NCBI GenBank assembly: GCA_017449215.1
Contig: JAFSJY010000046.1
Location: 19,663 to 83,662, forward strand
Source of the DNA: Acholeplasmatales bacterium
GTDB taxonomy: Bacteria; Bacillota_I; Bacilli_A; Acholeplasmatales; Anaeroplasmataceae
Length of the DNA stretch: 64,000 bases
Direction of reading: 5' to 3'
Shown here: positions 9,406 to 17,392 of the stretch, piece after piece
Layout of the letters: each line of letters begins with the position of its first letter
Numbering within the stretch: the first letter of the stretch is position 1
Notes under the pieces: generated by a model
Told to the model about the DNA's origin: nothing
Database searches by the model: none
What the model saw: the letters and a program-made list of their open reading frames with translations, nothing else
Program-made: the position numbers and the translations under genes

Positions 9406-10158
9406 GTGGTACATGGTACCAATCCGATTACATTAAATAAATATGAAAGGAGAGGGCATTATAACTGCTCGACTTGTGAGATGATATTACAAAAGGAAAT
9501 CCAGGTTAATGCCTACTTTGATACTGATTATAATGATCCAGCATCAGTGGCAGTAATGGAAGAGTATTCAAAAATTGAAAAGGTATATCGTTATGCATTA
9601 AGAGAAATGTGTGCAAAGCTAGAAAATCTAGATGATTATTGTAGTGTAAGCTTATCACATAATCCTATTCATAATATTGAGTCTAGAATAAAAACAAAGA
9701 AATCTATTATTGAAAAGATTCATAGACGTGGATATCCGGTTACAATTAGAACCCTAAAGGATTTAATTTATGATATAGCAGGTGTTAGAGTTGTATGTAA
9801 TTATATCGATGATATCGATGTTATCATTGAGCTTTTGATGCAACAAAAGAATCTAAGAATTAGATTAAGAAAGGATTATATATCTAATCCTAAGCCTACT
9901 GGATATAGAAGTGTTCATATTGTTTTTGAAAAGCAAATGTTTTTAGAGGATGAAGAAATATGGACTCCTATTGAAATCCAATTTAGAACAATCGCAATGG
10001 ATATGTGGGCATCGCTTGAGCATGAATTAAGATATAAATCTAAAATGGAATTATCAGATGATGATAAGAAAAAGCTTAAGGAATATGCCGATAAGCTTTA
10101 TGAAATAGATGTCGCTATGCAAAAGATGTATAACGAGAATACAAAGGGAGAAAATTAG
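9406..10158 (+). CDS. relQ: Small alarmone synthetase, RelQ/YjbM type
   Basis: Makes (p)ppGpp from ATP and GTP/GDP. The RelA/SpoT synthetase domain is seen in TLKDLIYDIAGVRVVCNY (metal-binding Asp region), GYRSVHIVFE, and the PIEIQFRTIAMDMWASLEHEL motif. There is no hydrolase domain, and the size (about 225-250 residues) fits small synthetases. The start is uncertain: GTG at 9406 lacks a convincing ribosome site, while ATG at 9481 gives a 225-residue protein and has AGGAGAGGG about 25 bases upstream. It is followed after two bases by map and then cca. Confidence 0.93.
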   Translation: MVHGTNPITLNKYERRGHYNCSTCEMILQKEIQVNAYFDTDYNDPASVAVMEEYSKIEKVYRYALREMCAKLENLDDYCSVSLSHNPIHNIESRIKTKKSIIEKIHRRGYPVTIRTLKDLIYDIAGVRVVCNYIDDIDVIIELLMQQKNLRIRLRKDYISNPKPTGYRSVHIVFEKQMFLEDEEIWTPIEIQFRTIAMDMWASLEHELRYKSKMELSDDDKKKLKEYADKLYEIDVAMQKMYNENTKGEN

Positions 10159-10160
10159 AA

Positions 10161-10967
10161 ATGTTTAATTATGATGAAATGGCTAAACTATATAGTAAGC
10201 GTGGAGCTACTATACCAAAGCCAGAAATGATTAAAACACCAGAACAAATAGAAGGTATTAGAGAAGCAGGTAGAATCAATACATTAGTATTAGATGAGGT
10301 TGCAAAGCATATTAAGGCAGGTATGACAACTAATGAGATTAATACAATTGTTCATAATAAGACAATTGAATTAGGTGGAATACCAGCACCACTTAATTAT
10401 GAGGGCTTCCCTAAGAGTGTTTGTACATCAGTTAATGATCAGGTATGCCATGGTATTCCTGATGATACTGTATTAAAGGATGGAGATATCATCAATGTCG
10501 ATTGTACTACTATAGTAAATGGCTATTATGGTGATGCATCTCGTATGTTCTTAATTGGTAATGTTGATGAGGCTGGTAAATTCTTAGTTAAGACAACTAA
10601 GGAGGCATTAGATTTATGCTTAGAAAAGATTAAGCCTTATGATAGATTAAGAGACATAGGATATTATATTGAAAAATATTGTAAGGAAAGAGGCTTCTCT
10701 GTTGTTCATGAGGTTGGTGGACATGGAGTTGGTGTTGATTTCCATGAAGACCCATTTGTTTTCCATTATGGTAAGAAGGGTACAGGTATGGTTTTATTCC
10801 CAGGTATGATTTTTACAATTGAACCAATGGTTAATGAAGGAACAAGACATATTTTCTTAGACGCTGAAAATAATTGGACTATCTATACAGATGATGGTGG
10901 TAGATCTGCCCAATGGGAATATACATTATTAATGACAGAGGAAGGACTAGAAATTTTGTCAAAATAG
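10161..10967 (+). CDS. map: Methionine aminopeptidase, type I
   Basis: Removes N-terminal Met from new proteins. It is 268 residues, with a 30-residue N-terminal extension before IKTPEQIEGIREAGRI. The metal ligands are visible: Asp in INVDCTTIVNGYYGDASR, His in VGGHGVGVDFHEDP, Glu in FTIEPM and Glu in AQWEYT. It lies between relQ and cca with almost no spacing, suggesting one operon. Confidence 0.97.
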   Translation: MFNYDEMAKLYSKRGATIPKPEMIKTPEQIEGIREAGRINTLVLDEVAKHIKAGMTTNEINTIVHNKTIELGGIPAPLNYEGFPKSVCTSVNDQVCHGIPDDTVLKDGDIINVDCTTIVNGYYGDASRMFLIGNVDEAGKFLVKTTKEALDLCLEKIKPYDRLRDIGYYIEKYCKERGFSVVHEVGGHGVGVDFHEDPFVFHYGKKGTGMVLFPGMIFTIEPMVNEGTRHIFLDAENNWTIYTDDGGRSAQWEYTLLMTEEGLEILSK

Positions 10968-10978
10968 GGGATGGTAAT

Positions 10979-12265
10979 ATGAATCAGGAATTTAATCCTG
11001 ACGCTTTAGCATCAATAAGAATATTAAATAGTCACGGATATTTAGCTTTTTTAGTTGGCGGAGCAGTTCGTGACTATTTTTTGAATTGTGAATCCCATGA
11101 TTTTGATGTTACAACTAACGCAAGCCTAGATGAAATCTGTAATGTATTTAAGGATTATAAGCATAAAATTTATGCTAATAAGCAATGTGTTGGTGTAAGA
11201 ATAAATGAAGCATTTATTGAAATAGCTACATTTAAGGGAAGTACTATTGAAGAGGATTTAGCTAATAGAGATTTTAGTATTAATTCAATTGCTTATAATC
11301 CAGATTCAGGATTTGTAGATCCTTATAATGGAATAGATGATATTAATAATAAGCTATTAAAAACTGTTAAGGAGCCTATTTTAGTGATTAGAAAGGATCC
11401 AATAAGAATCCTAAGAGCAATTAGATTTGAATGCCTATATAGCTTTAAAATGGATGATGAGCTAGAAAAGAATATTTATGAATTAGGTGAATTATTAAAT
11501 TTAGTTCATCCAATGAAAATTCCTAATGAAATTAATCCTATATTAATATCAGATAAATGCTCATATTATATTAAAAAATATAAAGAAATATTTAAAATAT
11601 TATTTAAGCCTTTAAATGAATGTGATGGATTCAACCAGCATTCAAGATGGCACATCTATGATGTATTTAATCATATAATGAAGGTAGTAGAATCTACTGA
11701 TAATGATTTAGTATTAAGATTATCTGCCCTTTTCCATGATATTAAAAAGCCAGAATGCTTAAGAATTGATGAGGCAGGAGAAGGACATTTTCCTAATCAT
11801 TATACATATTCAGCTGAATATGCTAAGGAAATATTAGAATATTATGCATATAATCATAAAATAGTTGAAAGAGTATATCATTTAGTTTTATTCCATGAAA
11901 CTAGATTAGAATTAAATGATGAAATGATATTAAATTTCTTAGTTCAATTTGGAAAAGAGGATATAGATTTATTTACTAAACTACAAAAGGCTGATATGAT
12001 GGGTCAAAATCCTGAATTATTATTTAGATTAGATAATTATAAGCTAATAGAAGAAAGAATTTATTATTTTATAAATAATTACAATATTGTTACCTATAAT
12101 AAGCTAGCAATTAAGATTAAGGATTTAGTTGATAGAGGATATTCAGAAAAGAATGCTAAAAAGAAATTAATATCATTAGCTATTAAAGTTACTTTATATG
12201 AAATAGCTAATGATAGAAATGAATTATTAAAATTAATAAAGCATAGTGTAAAGGATTGCGTCTAG
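10979..12265 (+). CDS. cca: CCA-adding tRNA nucleotidyltransferase
   Basis: Adds or repairs the tRNA 3' CCA end. It is 428 residues. The class II polymerase-beta head reads FLVGGAVRDYFL, with catalytic DFDVTT shortly after. NRDFSINSIAYNP and the neck motif IRILRAIRFE follow. A C-terminal HD domain (LSALFHDIKKP) may add phosphatase or repair activity. I chose ATG at 10979 because it follows GGGGATGG; an earlier in-frame start overlaps map. It is the last gene of relQ-map-cca. Confidence 0.94.
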   Translation: MNQEFNPDALASIRILNSHGYLAFLVGGAVRDYFLNCESHDFDVTTNASLDEICNVFKDYKHKIYANKQCVGVRINEAFIEIATFKGSTIEEDLANRDFSINSIAYNPDSGFVDPYNGIDDINNKLLKTVKEPILVIRKDPIRILRAIRFECLYSFKMDDELEKNIYELGELLNLVHPMKIPNEINPILISDKCSYYIKKYKEIFKILFKPLNECDGFNQHSRWHIYDVFNHIMKVVESTDNDLVLRLSALFHDIKKPECLRIDEAGEGHFPNHYTYSAEYAKEILEYYAYNHKIVERVYHLVLFHETRLELNDEMILNFLVQFGKEDIDLFTKLQKADMMGQNPELLFRLDNYKLIEERIYYFINNYNIVTYNKLAIKIKDLVDRGYSEKNAKKKLISLAIKVTLYEIANDRNELLKLIKHSVKDCV

Positions 12266-12288
12266 ATAAAAATAGATGCAATTTTTTA
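12255..12288 (+). terminator. Terminator after cca
   Basis: TTGCGTCTA pairs with TAGATGCAA (one G-T), followed by TTTTTT. The left arm overlaps the cca stop. Confidence 0.8.
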
Positions 12289-12350
12289 ATTTTTTTCAAT
12301 ATTTTTACATATAGTGACTCTTATTACTATATATGAGGAGGAGTATAAAT

Positions 12351-12443
12351 ATGTGTAAAGAAGAAATAGTAAAAAAAATAAAACCTGATGAGTTGAAATT
12401 TTTAGTAATAATTATATATAGAAATGCACTTTTGCTATTTTGA
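12351..12443 (+). CDS. Possible 30-residue peptide upstream of the MntA/HepT locus
   Basis: A short frame, MCKEEIVKKIKPDELK then a hydrophobic tail, preceded by a very strong GAGGAGG site 8 bases before ATG. It ends in TGA, and its last codons overlap the first half-operator of the toxin-antitoxin control region. It could be a leader peptide, the stump of a disrupted gene, or a real small protein. An ATATAGT...ACTATAT inverted repeat (12309-12332) precedes it. I do not recognise the sequence. Confidence 0.35.
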   Translation: MCKEEIVKKIKPDELKFLVIIIYRNALLLF

Positions 12444-12445
12444 TG

Positions 12446-12460
12446 GTGCAAAAATTGCAC
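12446..12460. promoter_or_regulatory. Operator 1 of the HTH-MntA/HepT locus
   Basis: GTGCAAAAATTGCAC is a perfect 6-bp inverted repeat with a 3-base spacer. A matching half-site (TGCAC) lies at 12425-12429, about one spacing unit upstream. The likely ligand is the HTH domain of the downstream antitoxin. Confidence 0.6.
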
Positions 12461-12477
12461 TTCAATAACAAAACAAG

Positions 12478-12492
12478 GTGCAAATTTTGCAC
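12478..12492. promoter_or_regulatory. Operator 2 of the HTH-MntA/HepT locus
   Basis: GTGCAAATTTTGCAC has the same arms as operator 1, with centres 32 bp apart (about three helical turns). A half-site GTGCAA at 12511-12516 continues the same phase closer to the gene. Confidence 0.6.
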
Positions 12493-12549
12493 TTTGGCAT
12501 TGATTAAAAAGTGCAAAAAAATTATAATTTAAGTGTGAGGTGATTATCT

Positions 12550-13026
12550 ATGACACTTAAGGAATTACGTTTATCTAAAGAATTAACACAAAATCAGGTA
12601 GCTGATTTAGTTGGGATTTCATTACGTTCTTATAAAGAGTACGAGAATGATATTAATAAAGTAAACACACTAAAATATAATTACATATATAATGAATTAT
12701 CTAAATTTGATTTAATAGACGAAGAACATGGAATTCTAAAATTAGATAGCATAAAAAAAATTGTATCTAATGTTTTGAAGGATTATGATGTTGATTATTG
12801 CTATTTATTTGGTAGCTATTCAAAGAATAAGGCTAATGAGTTAAGTGACGTAGATTTACTTGTTTCAACCAATATTACAGGTATGGCATTTTTTGGTTTG
12901 GCGGAAAAATTAAGGGAATCACTTCGTAAAAAGGTTGATTTACTTAATATAGAACAGTTAGTTAATAATCAAGTGTTGCTTAACGAGATATTAAGGAACG
13001 GTATTAAAATTTATGGAAAAGAATAA
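12550..13026 (+). CDS. mntA: HTH-fused MntA-type nucleotidyltransferase antitoxin
   Basis: A 158-residue fusion. Residues 1-55 are an XRE-type helix-turn-helix (LTQNQVADLVGISLRSYKEYE). Residues 70-158 are a minimal nucleotidyltransferase with the signature GSYSKNKANELSDVD: G88-S89 and D100-x-D102. In the characterised HepT/MntA pair, MntA adds AMP units to HepT and silences it. The HTH fusion suggests that this antitoxin also represses its own promoter through the GTGCAA sites upstream. The start overlaps hepT by 14 bases at its 3' end. Lys codons are mostly AAA, unlike the core genes. Confidence 0.9.
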   Translation: MTLKELRLSKELTQNQVADLVGISLRSYKEYENDINKVNTLKYNYIYNELSKFDLIDEEHGILKLDSIKKIVSNVLKDYDVDYCYLFGSYSKNKANELSDVDLLVSTNITGMAFFGLAEKLRESLRKKVDLLNIEQLVNNQVLLNEILRNGIKIYGKE

Positions 13027-13345
13027 TCAGTTCTATCTAATTAAAACTATTAATGAGATAGATACTATATTGGAATATTCTAAAGATGTAAAAATAGAAA
13101 CTTTAATAGAAAAACCAGTTATATTGGATGGAATTGTTTTTAGAATGATTCAAATGTCAGAGCACATGAATAATATTACTCAAGAATTCAAATTGGCACA
13201 CCCAAATATAGATTGGATAAGTATCAAGGGTTTCAGAAATAGACTTGTGCATAACTATGGTGGTGTTGATTTAAAGTTTGTTTACAATGCAATAAATGAA
13301 GATATTCCAAATTTGAAAAAAGAATTACTAGAGTTAATTTCATAG
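13013..13345 (+). CDS. hepT: HepT-like HEPN toxin (DUF86)
   Basis: A 110-residue all-helical HEPN protein. The RNase motif R-x4-H is FRNRLVHNYGG, with R75, H80 and the Tyr at 82, which is the residue modified by AMP in the studied pair. It overlaps the antitoxin by 14 bases, so translation is coupled. The catalytic residues are intact, so the toxin should be functional. A terminator follows. Confidence 0.9.
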   Translation: MEKNNQFYLIKTINEIDTILEYSKDVKIETLIEKPVILDGIVFRMIQMSEHMNNITQEFKLAHPNIDWISIKGFRNRLVHNYGGVDLKFVYNAINEDIPNLKKELLELIS

Positions 13346-13355
13346 TAATAATATT

Positions 13356-13388
13356 GAGCAAATTTTTAAATCAATTTGCTCTTTTTTC
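13356..13388 (+). terminator. Terminator after hepT
   Basis: GAGCAAATT and AATTTGCTC form a 9-bp stem, followed by six Ts. Confidence 0.85.
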
Positions 13389-13453
13389 AATCCAAGATAC
13401 TCCATATATTAATTGGTTACCAACCTAGCGGACAAAATGTATTTTATAAATTA

Positions 13454-13470
13454 TGTCCCAAGTTGGGACA
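13454..13470. repeat. Isolated perfect palindrome
   Basis: TGTCCCAAGTTGGGACA has 8-bp arms about a central G. It sits alone between the hepT terminator and the tRNA-Lys terminators, with no U run after it. Its function is unknown. Confidence 0.5.
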
Positions 13471-13489
13471 CAAATATTAAAAGAATAAA

Positions 13490-13521
13490 TATAAAAAATA
13501 AAAAGCGCCATACGACGCTTT
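13490..13521 (-). terminator. Terminator after the distal tRNA-Lys
   Basis: On the minus strand AAAGCG and CGCTTT close an 8-base loop, followed by TTTATTTTTTA. Confidence 0.7.
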
Positions 13522-13532
13522 GAATATCAGAC

Positions 13533-13608
13533 TGGTGGACCCTTGGAGACTCGAACTCCAGACCCACTGATTAAGAGTCAGTTGCTCTACCAACTGAGCT
13601 AAGGGTCC
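13533..13608 (-). tRNA. tRNA-Lys(CTT), distal copy
   Basis: Seventy-six bases including encoded CCA. The acceptor stem pairs GGACCCT with AGGGTCC, discriminator A. The anticodon loop is CTCTTAA, giving CTT, which reads AAG. The T arm contains GTTCGAGTC. It appears identical to the upstream copy. Confidence 0.97.
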
Positions 13609-13637
13609 AAAATAAAAAGGAATGTCAACATTCCTTT
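13609..13637 (-). terminator. Terminator between the two tRNA-Lys genes
   Basis: On the minus strand AAAGGAATG and CATTCCTTT form a 9-bp stem, followed by TTATTTT. The first tRNA therefore has its own terminator, and the second needs read-through. Confidence 0.7.
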
Positions 13638-13651
13638 AATCTTATAATTAC

Positions 13652-13727
13652 TGGTGGACCCTTGGAGACTCGAACTCCAGACCCACTGATTAAGAGTCAG
13701 TTGCTCTACCAACTGAGCTAAGGGTCC
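13652..13727 (-). tRNA. tRNA-Lys(CTT), proximal copy
   Basis: Seventy-six bases including CCA, the same sequence as the copy at 13533-13608. Anticodon CTT. It lies directly downstream of a consensus promoter on the minus strand. Confidence 0.97.
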
Positions 13728-13771
13728 ATGTATAAGATCAAAGTCATGCAAAATGCACAACTGCAATAAGG

Positions 13772-13800
13772 ATTATACACGCCCAAAATTTCTTTGTCAA
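13772..13800 (-). promoter_or_regulatory. Consensus promoter of the tRNA-Lys genes
   Basis: Read on the minus strand: TTGACA (13800-13795), a 17-base spacer, then TATAAT (13777-13772). This is a perfect sigma-A match, as expected for a stable RNA gene. Confidence 0.9.
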
Positions 13801-13808
13801 CAATTATT

Positions 13809-14576
13809 TTATCTTTTTAAGAAATAATCTGAATGCTCGTTAAAGTAATCTGACATTATTTTTTGAATATCAGACTGTGCCTTCTCAATAGTTTCTTTTT
13901 TAGTAGATAGTTTTTCAATCTTATATGGCTCTAATATATTTAGATGTATACAAGGCTTTTTTCTTCTTAATAGCTTATATAAGCCCTTTGGCTTATGGAA
14001 TGTATGAACCATAATAATTATATTATCGGCTCCATCTATAGCGAAATGGAAGGCACCAGACTTAAATTCTCTTATATGATCACAATATGGCATTAACATT
14101 GCCTCAGGGAATACTAATATATTTTTTCCTTTTCTTAATACTTCTGGAGATTCATTAACAAATCTTTTATATAATTTAAATCCAGTCGGAATAGGTACAG
14201 CTCCACCTATTCTAAAATATTTAGATACTATTCCAAATCCTAAATTAGATTGTAATGTTAATGTATATATTCTTTTAGTCCACAATGCAGTTAATATAGA
14301 AAATGCATCTAATGGGAATGTATGGTTACATACTAATATAGAAGATTTAATATATTTTTTATTTTTCTTTCCTACTACCTTATAACCCCAGGATAGCTTT
14401 TTAGGAAAGAATAATACAAATTTGGTGATTAATATCATTGTTATTTGAAAAAACCAAAAAAAGAAGCCTTTTTTATAAAGCTTATAGTCATCCTTTAATA
14501 TGACCTCCTTTGGCTTAAAGCCATTGTCATATACATATTCACTATCTATTTCTTTTTGTGTTTTTTCCTTTTCCAT
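13809..14576 (-). CDS. 1-acyl-glycerol-3-phosphate acyltransferase-like protein (PlsC family)
   Basis: About 255 residues. A hydrophobic anchor near residues 38-58 precedes the acyltransferase motif NHTFPLD (NH-x4-D). The later motifs GGAVPIPTG and FPEAMLMP match PlsC motifs II and III, and GIVSKYFRIGG lies between. It probably acylates lysophosphatidate at the inner membrane face. I chose ATG at 14576, preceded by GGTGA; TTG at 14588 is possible. It is divergent from recD2. Confidence 0.85.
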   Translation of the reverse strand: MEKEKTQKEIDSEYVYDNGFKPKEVILKDDYKLYKKGFFFWFFQITMILITKFVLFFPKKLSWGYKVVGKKNKKYIKSSILVCNHTFPLDAFSILTALWTKRIYTLTLQSNLGFGIVSKYFRIGGAVPIPTGFKLYKRFVNESPEVLRKGKNILVFPEAMLMPYCDHIREFKSGAFHFAIDGADNIIIMVHTFHKPKGLYKLLRRKKPCIHLNILEPYKIEKLSTKKETIEKAQSDIQKIMSDYFNEHSDYFLKR

Positions 14577-14685
14577 AAAAATCACCAAGAAAATTATAAC
14601 TTATTTAATCATTATATCCAAGTAGAATAATGGATATAAATATGATAAAATAAACATAGTTTATTTAAGGTAGGTAAGCAAATAT

Positions 14686-16965
14686 ATGGATAATGAGCTT
14701 ATTAAAATAAGTGGTGAAATTAAAAATTACATATATGAAACTACTGAATCAATGTATAAGGTTGTAAAAATAATTTCTGATGATGAGGAAATTACTATTA
14801 CAGGAGCCTTTCCTCATTTAGATGAGGGATTAGTATATGATTTTTTAGGATATTATAAGGAAAATCCTAAATATGGTAAGCAGTTCTTTGTACAATCATA
14901 TTCTAAAAGTGAATCATATTCAATTGATGGATTAATTAGCTATTTATCAAGTGAAAGATTTTATGGAATAGGAGAAAGAATCGCTACTAATATAGTTAAT
15001 ACCCTAGGTACTGGATGTATTGATATTATTTTAAAGAATCCAGAAAGATTAGAAGAAATTAAGGGTATTACTAAGGCTAAGGCTCAAATCATTTATGATT
15101 CATTATCTAGAGGACAGGCAGAGGAACAGATATTCATAAAGCTATATAGCTATGGCTTATCATCTAAGATGGTTGGAAGGCTTTATGAAAAATATGGAAC
15201 TAAGACCTTAAATATAATAGAAGAGAATCCATATATTTTAATTAGAGATATTGAAGGCTTTGGATTTAAAAGATGTGATAATTTAGCTTTGAATTTAGGC
15301 TTTAAGAAAAATGATATAAGAAGATTAAAGGCTTCAGTTAATTTTACATTATCTAATATCTGCTACAATTATGGATTTACATTCCTAACATATAAGCAAT
15401 TATATAATTCAACAATTAAATTATTAAATGATCCTGACATATTAGGTAGTGATATTGATTTGGCTATCCAAGAGCTACTCGCTGATGGTGGATTAGTTAG
15501 TGAGGATGAAAGAATATATGATTATGCCCTATATAAGGCAGAAAATATAGTTAAGGATAGATTATTAAAAATTAATAAAAATACTAATAATGTTTTAAAA
15601 AGAGATGATGTGGCTCTAGCCTTAGATTATGTAGAGGAGAATTTAAATATAATCTATACTCCGATGCAAAAGGAGGCTATTATTAGTTCATTATCTAATA
15701 AGATATCTATTATTACAGGTGGTCCAGGTACTGGTAAATCTACTGTAATTAAGGGTATATTAAATACATATGCGAAGGCACATAAGCTAGATATTACATC
15801 TGATGAATTTAAATATAAGGTTATGATGGCAGCTCCAACTGGAAGAGCGGCTAAAAGAATGACTGAGGCTACAGGCTTTTACGCAACTACAATTCATAAG
15901 ACATTAGGCTATTCATTAGATGGAGAATTCCAGCATAATGCCTTATCTCCATTAACTGCTAACTTATTGATCATAGATGAGGTATCTATGGTTGACATTC
16001 TTTTAGCTAAAAATTTATTTGATTCTTTATTGTCTAACTGTCAAATAATATTAGTAGGAGATTCTAATCAGCTTCCAGCTGTGGGACCTGGTAATGTATT
16101 ATTAGATTTAATTAATTCTAATATTTTTAAGACCATTAAATTAAATCAAATAATGCGTCAGGCAGAGGGCTCTGATATTATTAAGCTTTCTAATATGATT
16201 TTACAAAAGAGAATTGATTATAGAATCTTTAGCGCAAAAAAAGAAGTATTTTATTATCCATACGATTCAAAGGGAATCATTGATGGAATAATTAAAATAC
16301 TTGATAATTATTTAGCTAAAGGTGGAGATTTATTTAATGGTATTCAAATATTAGTACCTATGTATAATGGTGTTGCAGGTATTGATGAAATTAATAGAGT
16401 AGTTCAAGAAAAATATAATCCTAGTGAAAAGATGATTGTAAGAGATGATAAAATCTTTAAGGTTAATGATAAGGTCTTACAATTAAAAAATGATAGAGAT
16501 TTAGATATCATGAATGGCGATATTGGTAAAATAATTGATATTGTTAAGGATAATGAAAAGGATTATTTGTTAATTAATTTCGATGATAGAGTATTGAAAT
16601 ATCCTGCCTCTAATTTAGATTCCTTACAGCTTGCCTATGCTATAAGCATTCATAAATCTCAAGGATCTGAATTTCAAAATGTAATTATGCCGATTGTTAA
16701 ATCCTATAACATTATGCTTAAGCCTAAGCTTATTTATACAGGTATAACAAGAGCTAAATCAAAGGTTATCATTTTGGGTCAGGTAGAGGCATTAGATTAT
16801 GCCTTATCACAAATGGATGACACTAGACAAACAACACTTGCCGTTAGATTAAATGAGGATTCTAATAAAAAGATAGTAGAAAAGATATTAGACCCTGAAA
16901 TCCCATTTGATGATTTTGGTGAATATGATATGGAGGGTATTACTCCATATACATTTATGGATTAG
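14686..16965 (+). CDS. recD2: SF1B DNA helicase RecD2
   Basis: A 5'-3' helicase of 759 residues, of the RecD2 class found in bacteria without RecBC. The N-terminal OB region is followed by helix-hairpin-helix repeats (YGIGERIATNIVNTLG; EIKGITKAKAQ) near 95-145. Walker A, GGPGTGKST, is near 345. Motif II, LLIIDEVSMVD, is near 428. GDSNQLPAVGPG is motif III, and the C-terminal AYAISIHKSQGSEF and YTGITRAK are motifs V and VI. The gene ends overlapping the convergent HTH gene by 4 bases. Confidence 0.95.
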   Translation: MDNELIKISGEIKNYIYETTESMYKVVKIISDDEEITITGAFPHLDEGLVYDFLGYYKENPKYGKQFFVQSYSKSESYSIDGLISYLSSERFYGIGERIATNIVNTLGTGCIDIILKNPERLEEIKGITKAKAQIIYDSLSRGQAEEQIFIKLYSYGLSSKMVGRLYEKYGTKTLNIIEENPYILIRDIEGFGFKRCDNLALNLGFKKNDIRRLKASVNFTLSNICYNYGFTFLTYKQLYNSTIKLLNDPDILGSDIDLAIQELLADGGLVSEDERIYDYALYKAENIVKDRLLKINKNTNNVLKRDDVALALDYVEENLNIIYTPMQKEAIISSLSNKISIITGGPGTGKSTVIKGILNTYAKAHKLDITSDEFKYKVMMAAPTGRAAKRMTEATGFYATTIHKTLGYSLDGEFQHNALSPLTANLLIIDEVSMVDILLAKNLFDSLLSNCQIILVGDSNQLPAVGPGNVLLDLINSNIFKTIKLNQIMRQAEGSDIIKLSNMILQKRIDYRIFSAKKEVFYYPYDSKGIIDGIIKILDNYLAKGGDLFNGIQILVPMYNGVAGIDEINRVVQEKYNPSEKMIVRDDKIFKVNDKVLQLKNDRDLDIMNGDIGKIIDIVKDNEKDYLLINFDDRVLKYPASNLDSLQLAYAISIHKSQGSEFQNVIMPIVKSYNIMLKPKLIYTGITRAKSKVIILGQVEALDYALSQMDDTRQTTLAVRLNEDSNKKIVEKILDPEIPFDDFGEYDMEGITPYTFMD

Positions 16966-17195
16966 TCAAAGTACTTACAAGTCTTTGGCTTTTCTTTTTT
17001 CATCTCATCATCTAGGCTTATATTAAGCTGCTTTAATATTCTTTGTAATAATTCAAAATCTGGCTCTCTTAAGCCATTTTCTATCTTGTTGTATTTGGTT
17101 TGAGAAATGTATAAAAGCTCTGCCATTTTCTTTTGAGTTACATTTAATCTCATTCTTTTTTCTTTAATTATTTTTGAAAATTCTTTAAAAGTCAT
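16962..17195 (-). CDS. Small XRE-family HTH regulator
   Basis: A 77-residue protein that is almost only an HTH_3 domain: residues 8-62 contain NVTQKKMAELLYISQTKYNKIENG. It ends with a short charged tail. Its target is unknown. It converges on recD2 with a 4-base overlap and faces away from alaS, whose promoter lies upstream of it. Confidence 0.85.
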   Translation of the reverse strand: MTFKEFSKIIKEKRMRLNVTQKKMAELLYISQTKYNKIENGLREPDFELLQRILKQLNISLDDEMKKEKPKTCKYFD

Positions 17196-17321
17196 AATGA
17201 ATCACCAATTGATTATACTATTAATTTTTTTGAGAAAATAGAGTTTCCGTTTTGATAAAAAAATTTAACACATAATGTTTACATTATGGGTAGATATGCA
17301 AAATCGTTAATGTTGTTGATA

Positions 17322-17351
17322 TTGACACTCATTTTTGATACAATATATAAG
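17322..17351 (+). promoter_or_regulatory. Promoter and short hairpin before alaS
   Basis: TTGACA at 17322-17327 with TATATAAG near 17344-17351. A small AAAGTC...GACTTT hairpin follows close to the ribosome site. There is no T-box signature, so alaS is not obviously under tRNA-Ala control. Confidence 0.55.
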
Positions 17352-17392
17352 GTTAAAAGTCTTTATATTAGGACTTTGGAGGTATAAAGATT

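Noticed and set aside
12265..13540. Attachment-site duplication of the tRNA-Lys 3' end around the toxin-antitoxin module
   Set aside because: I could not find a second copy of the tRNA 3' sequence near 12270-12350.
17281..17392. T-box upstream of alaS
   Set aside because: No AGGGTGGNACCGCG-like motif and the leader is too short.
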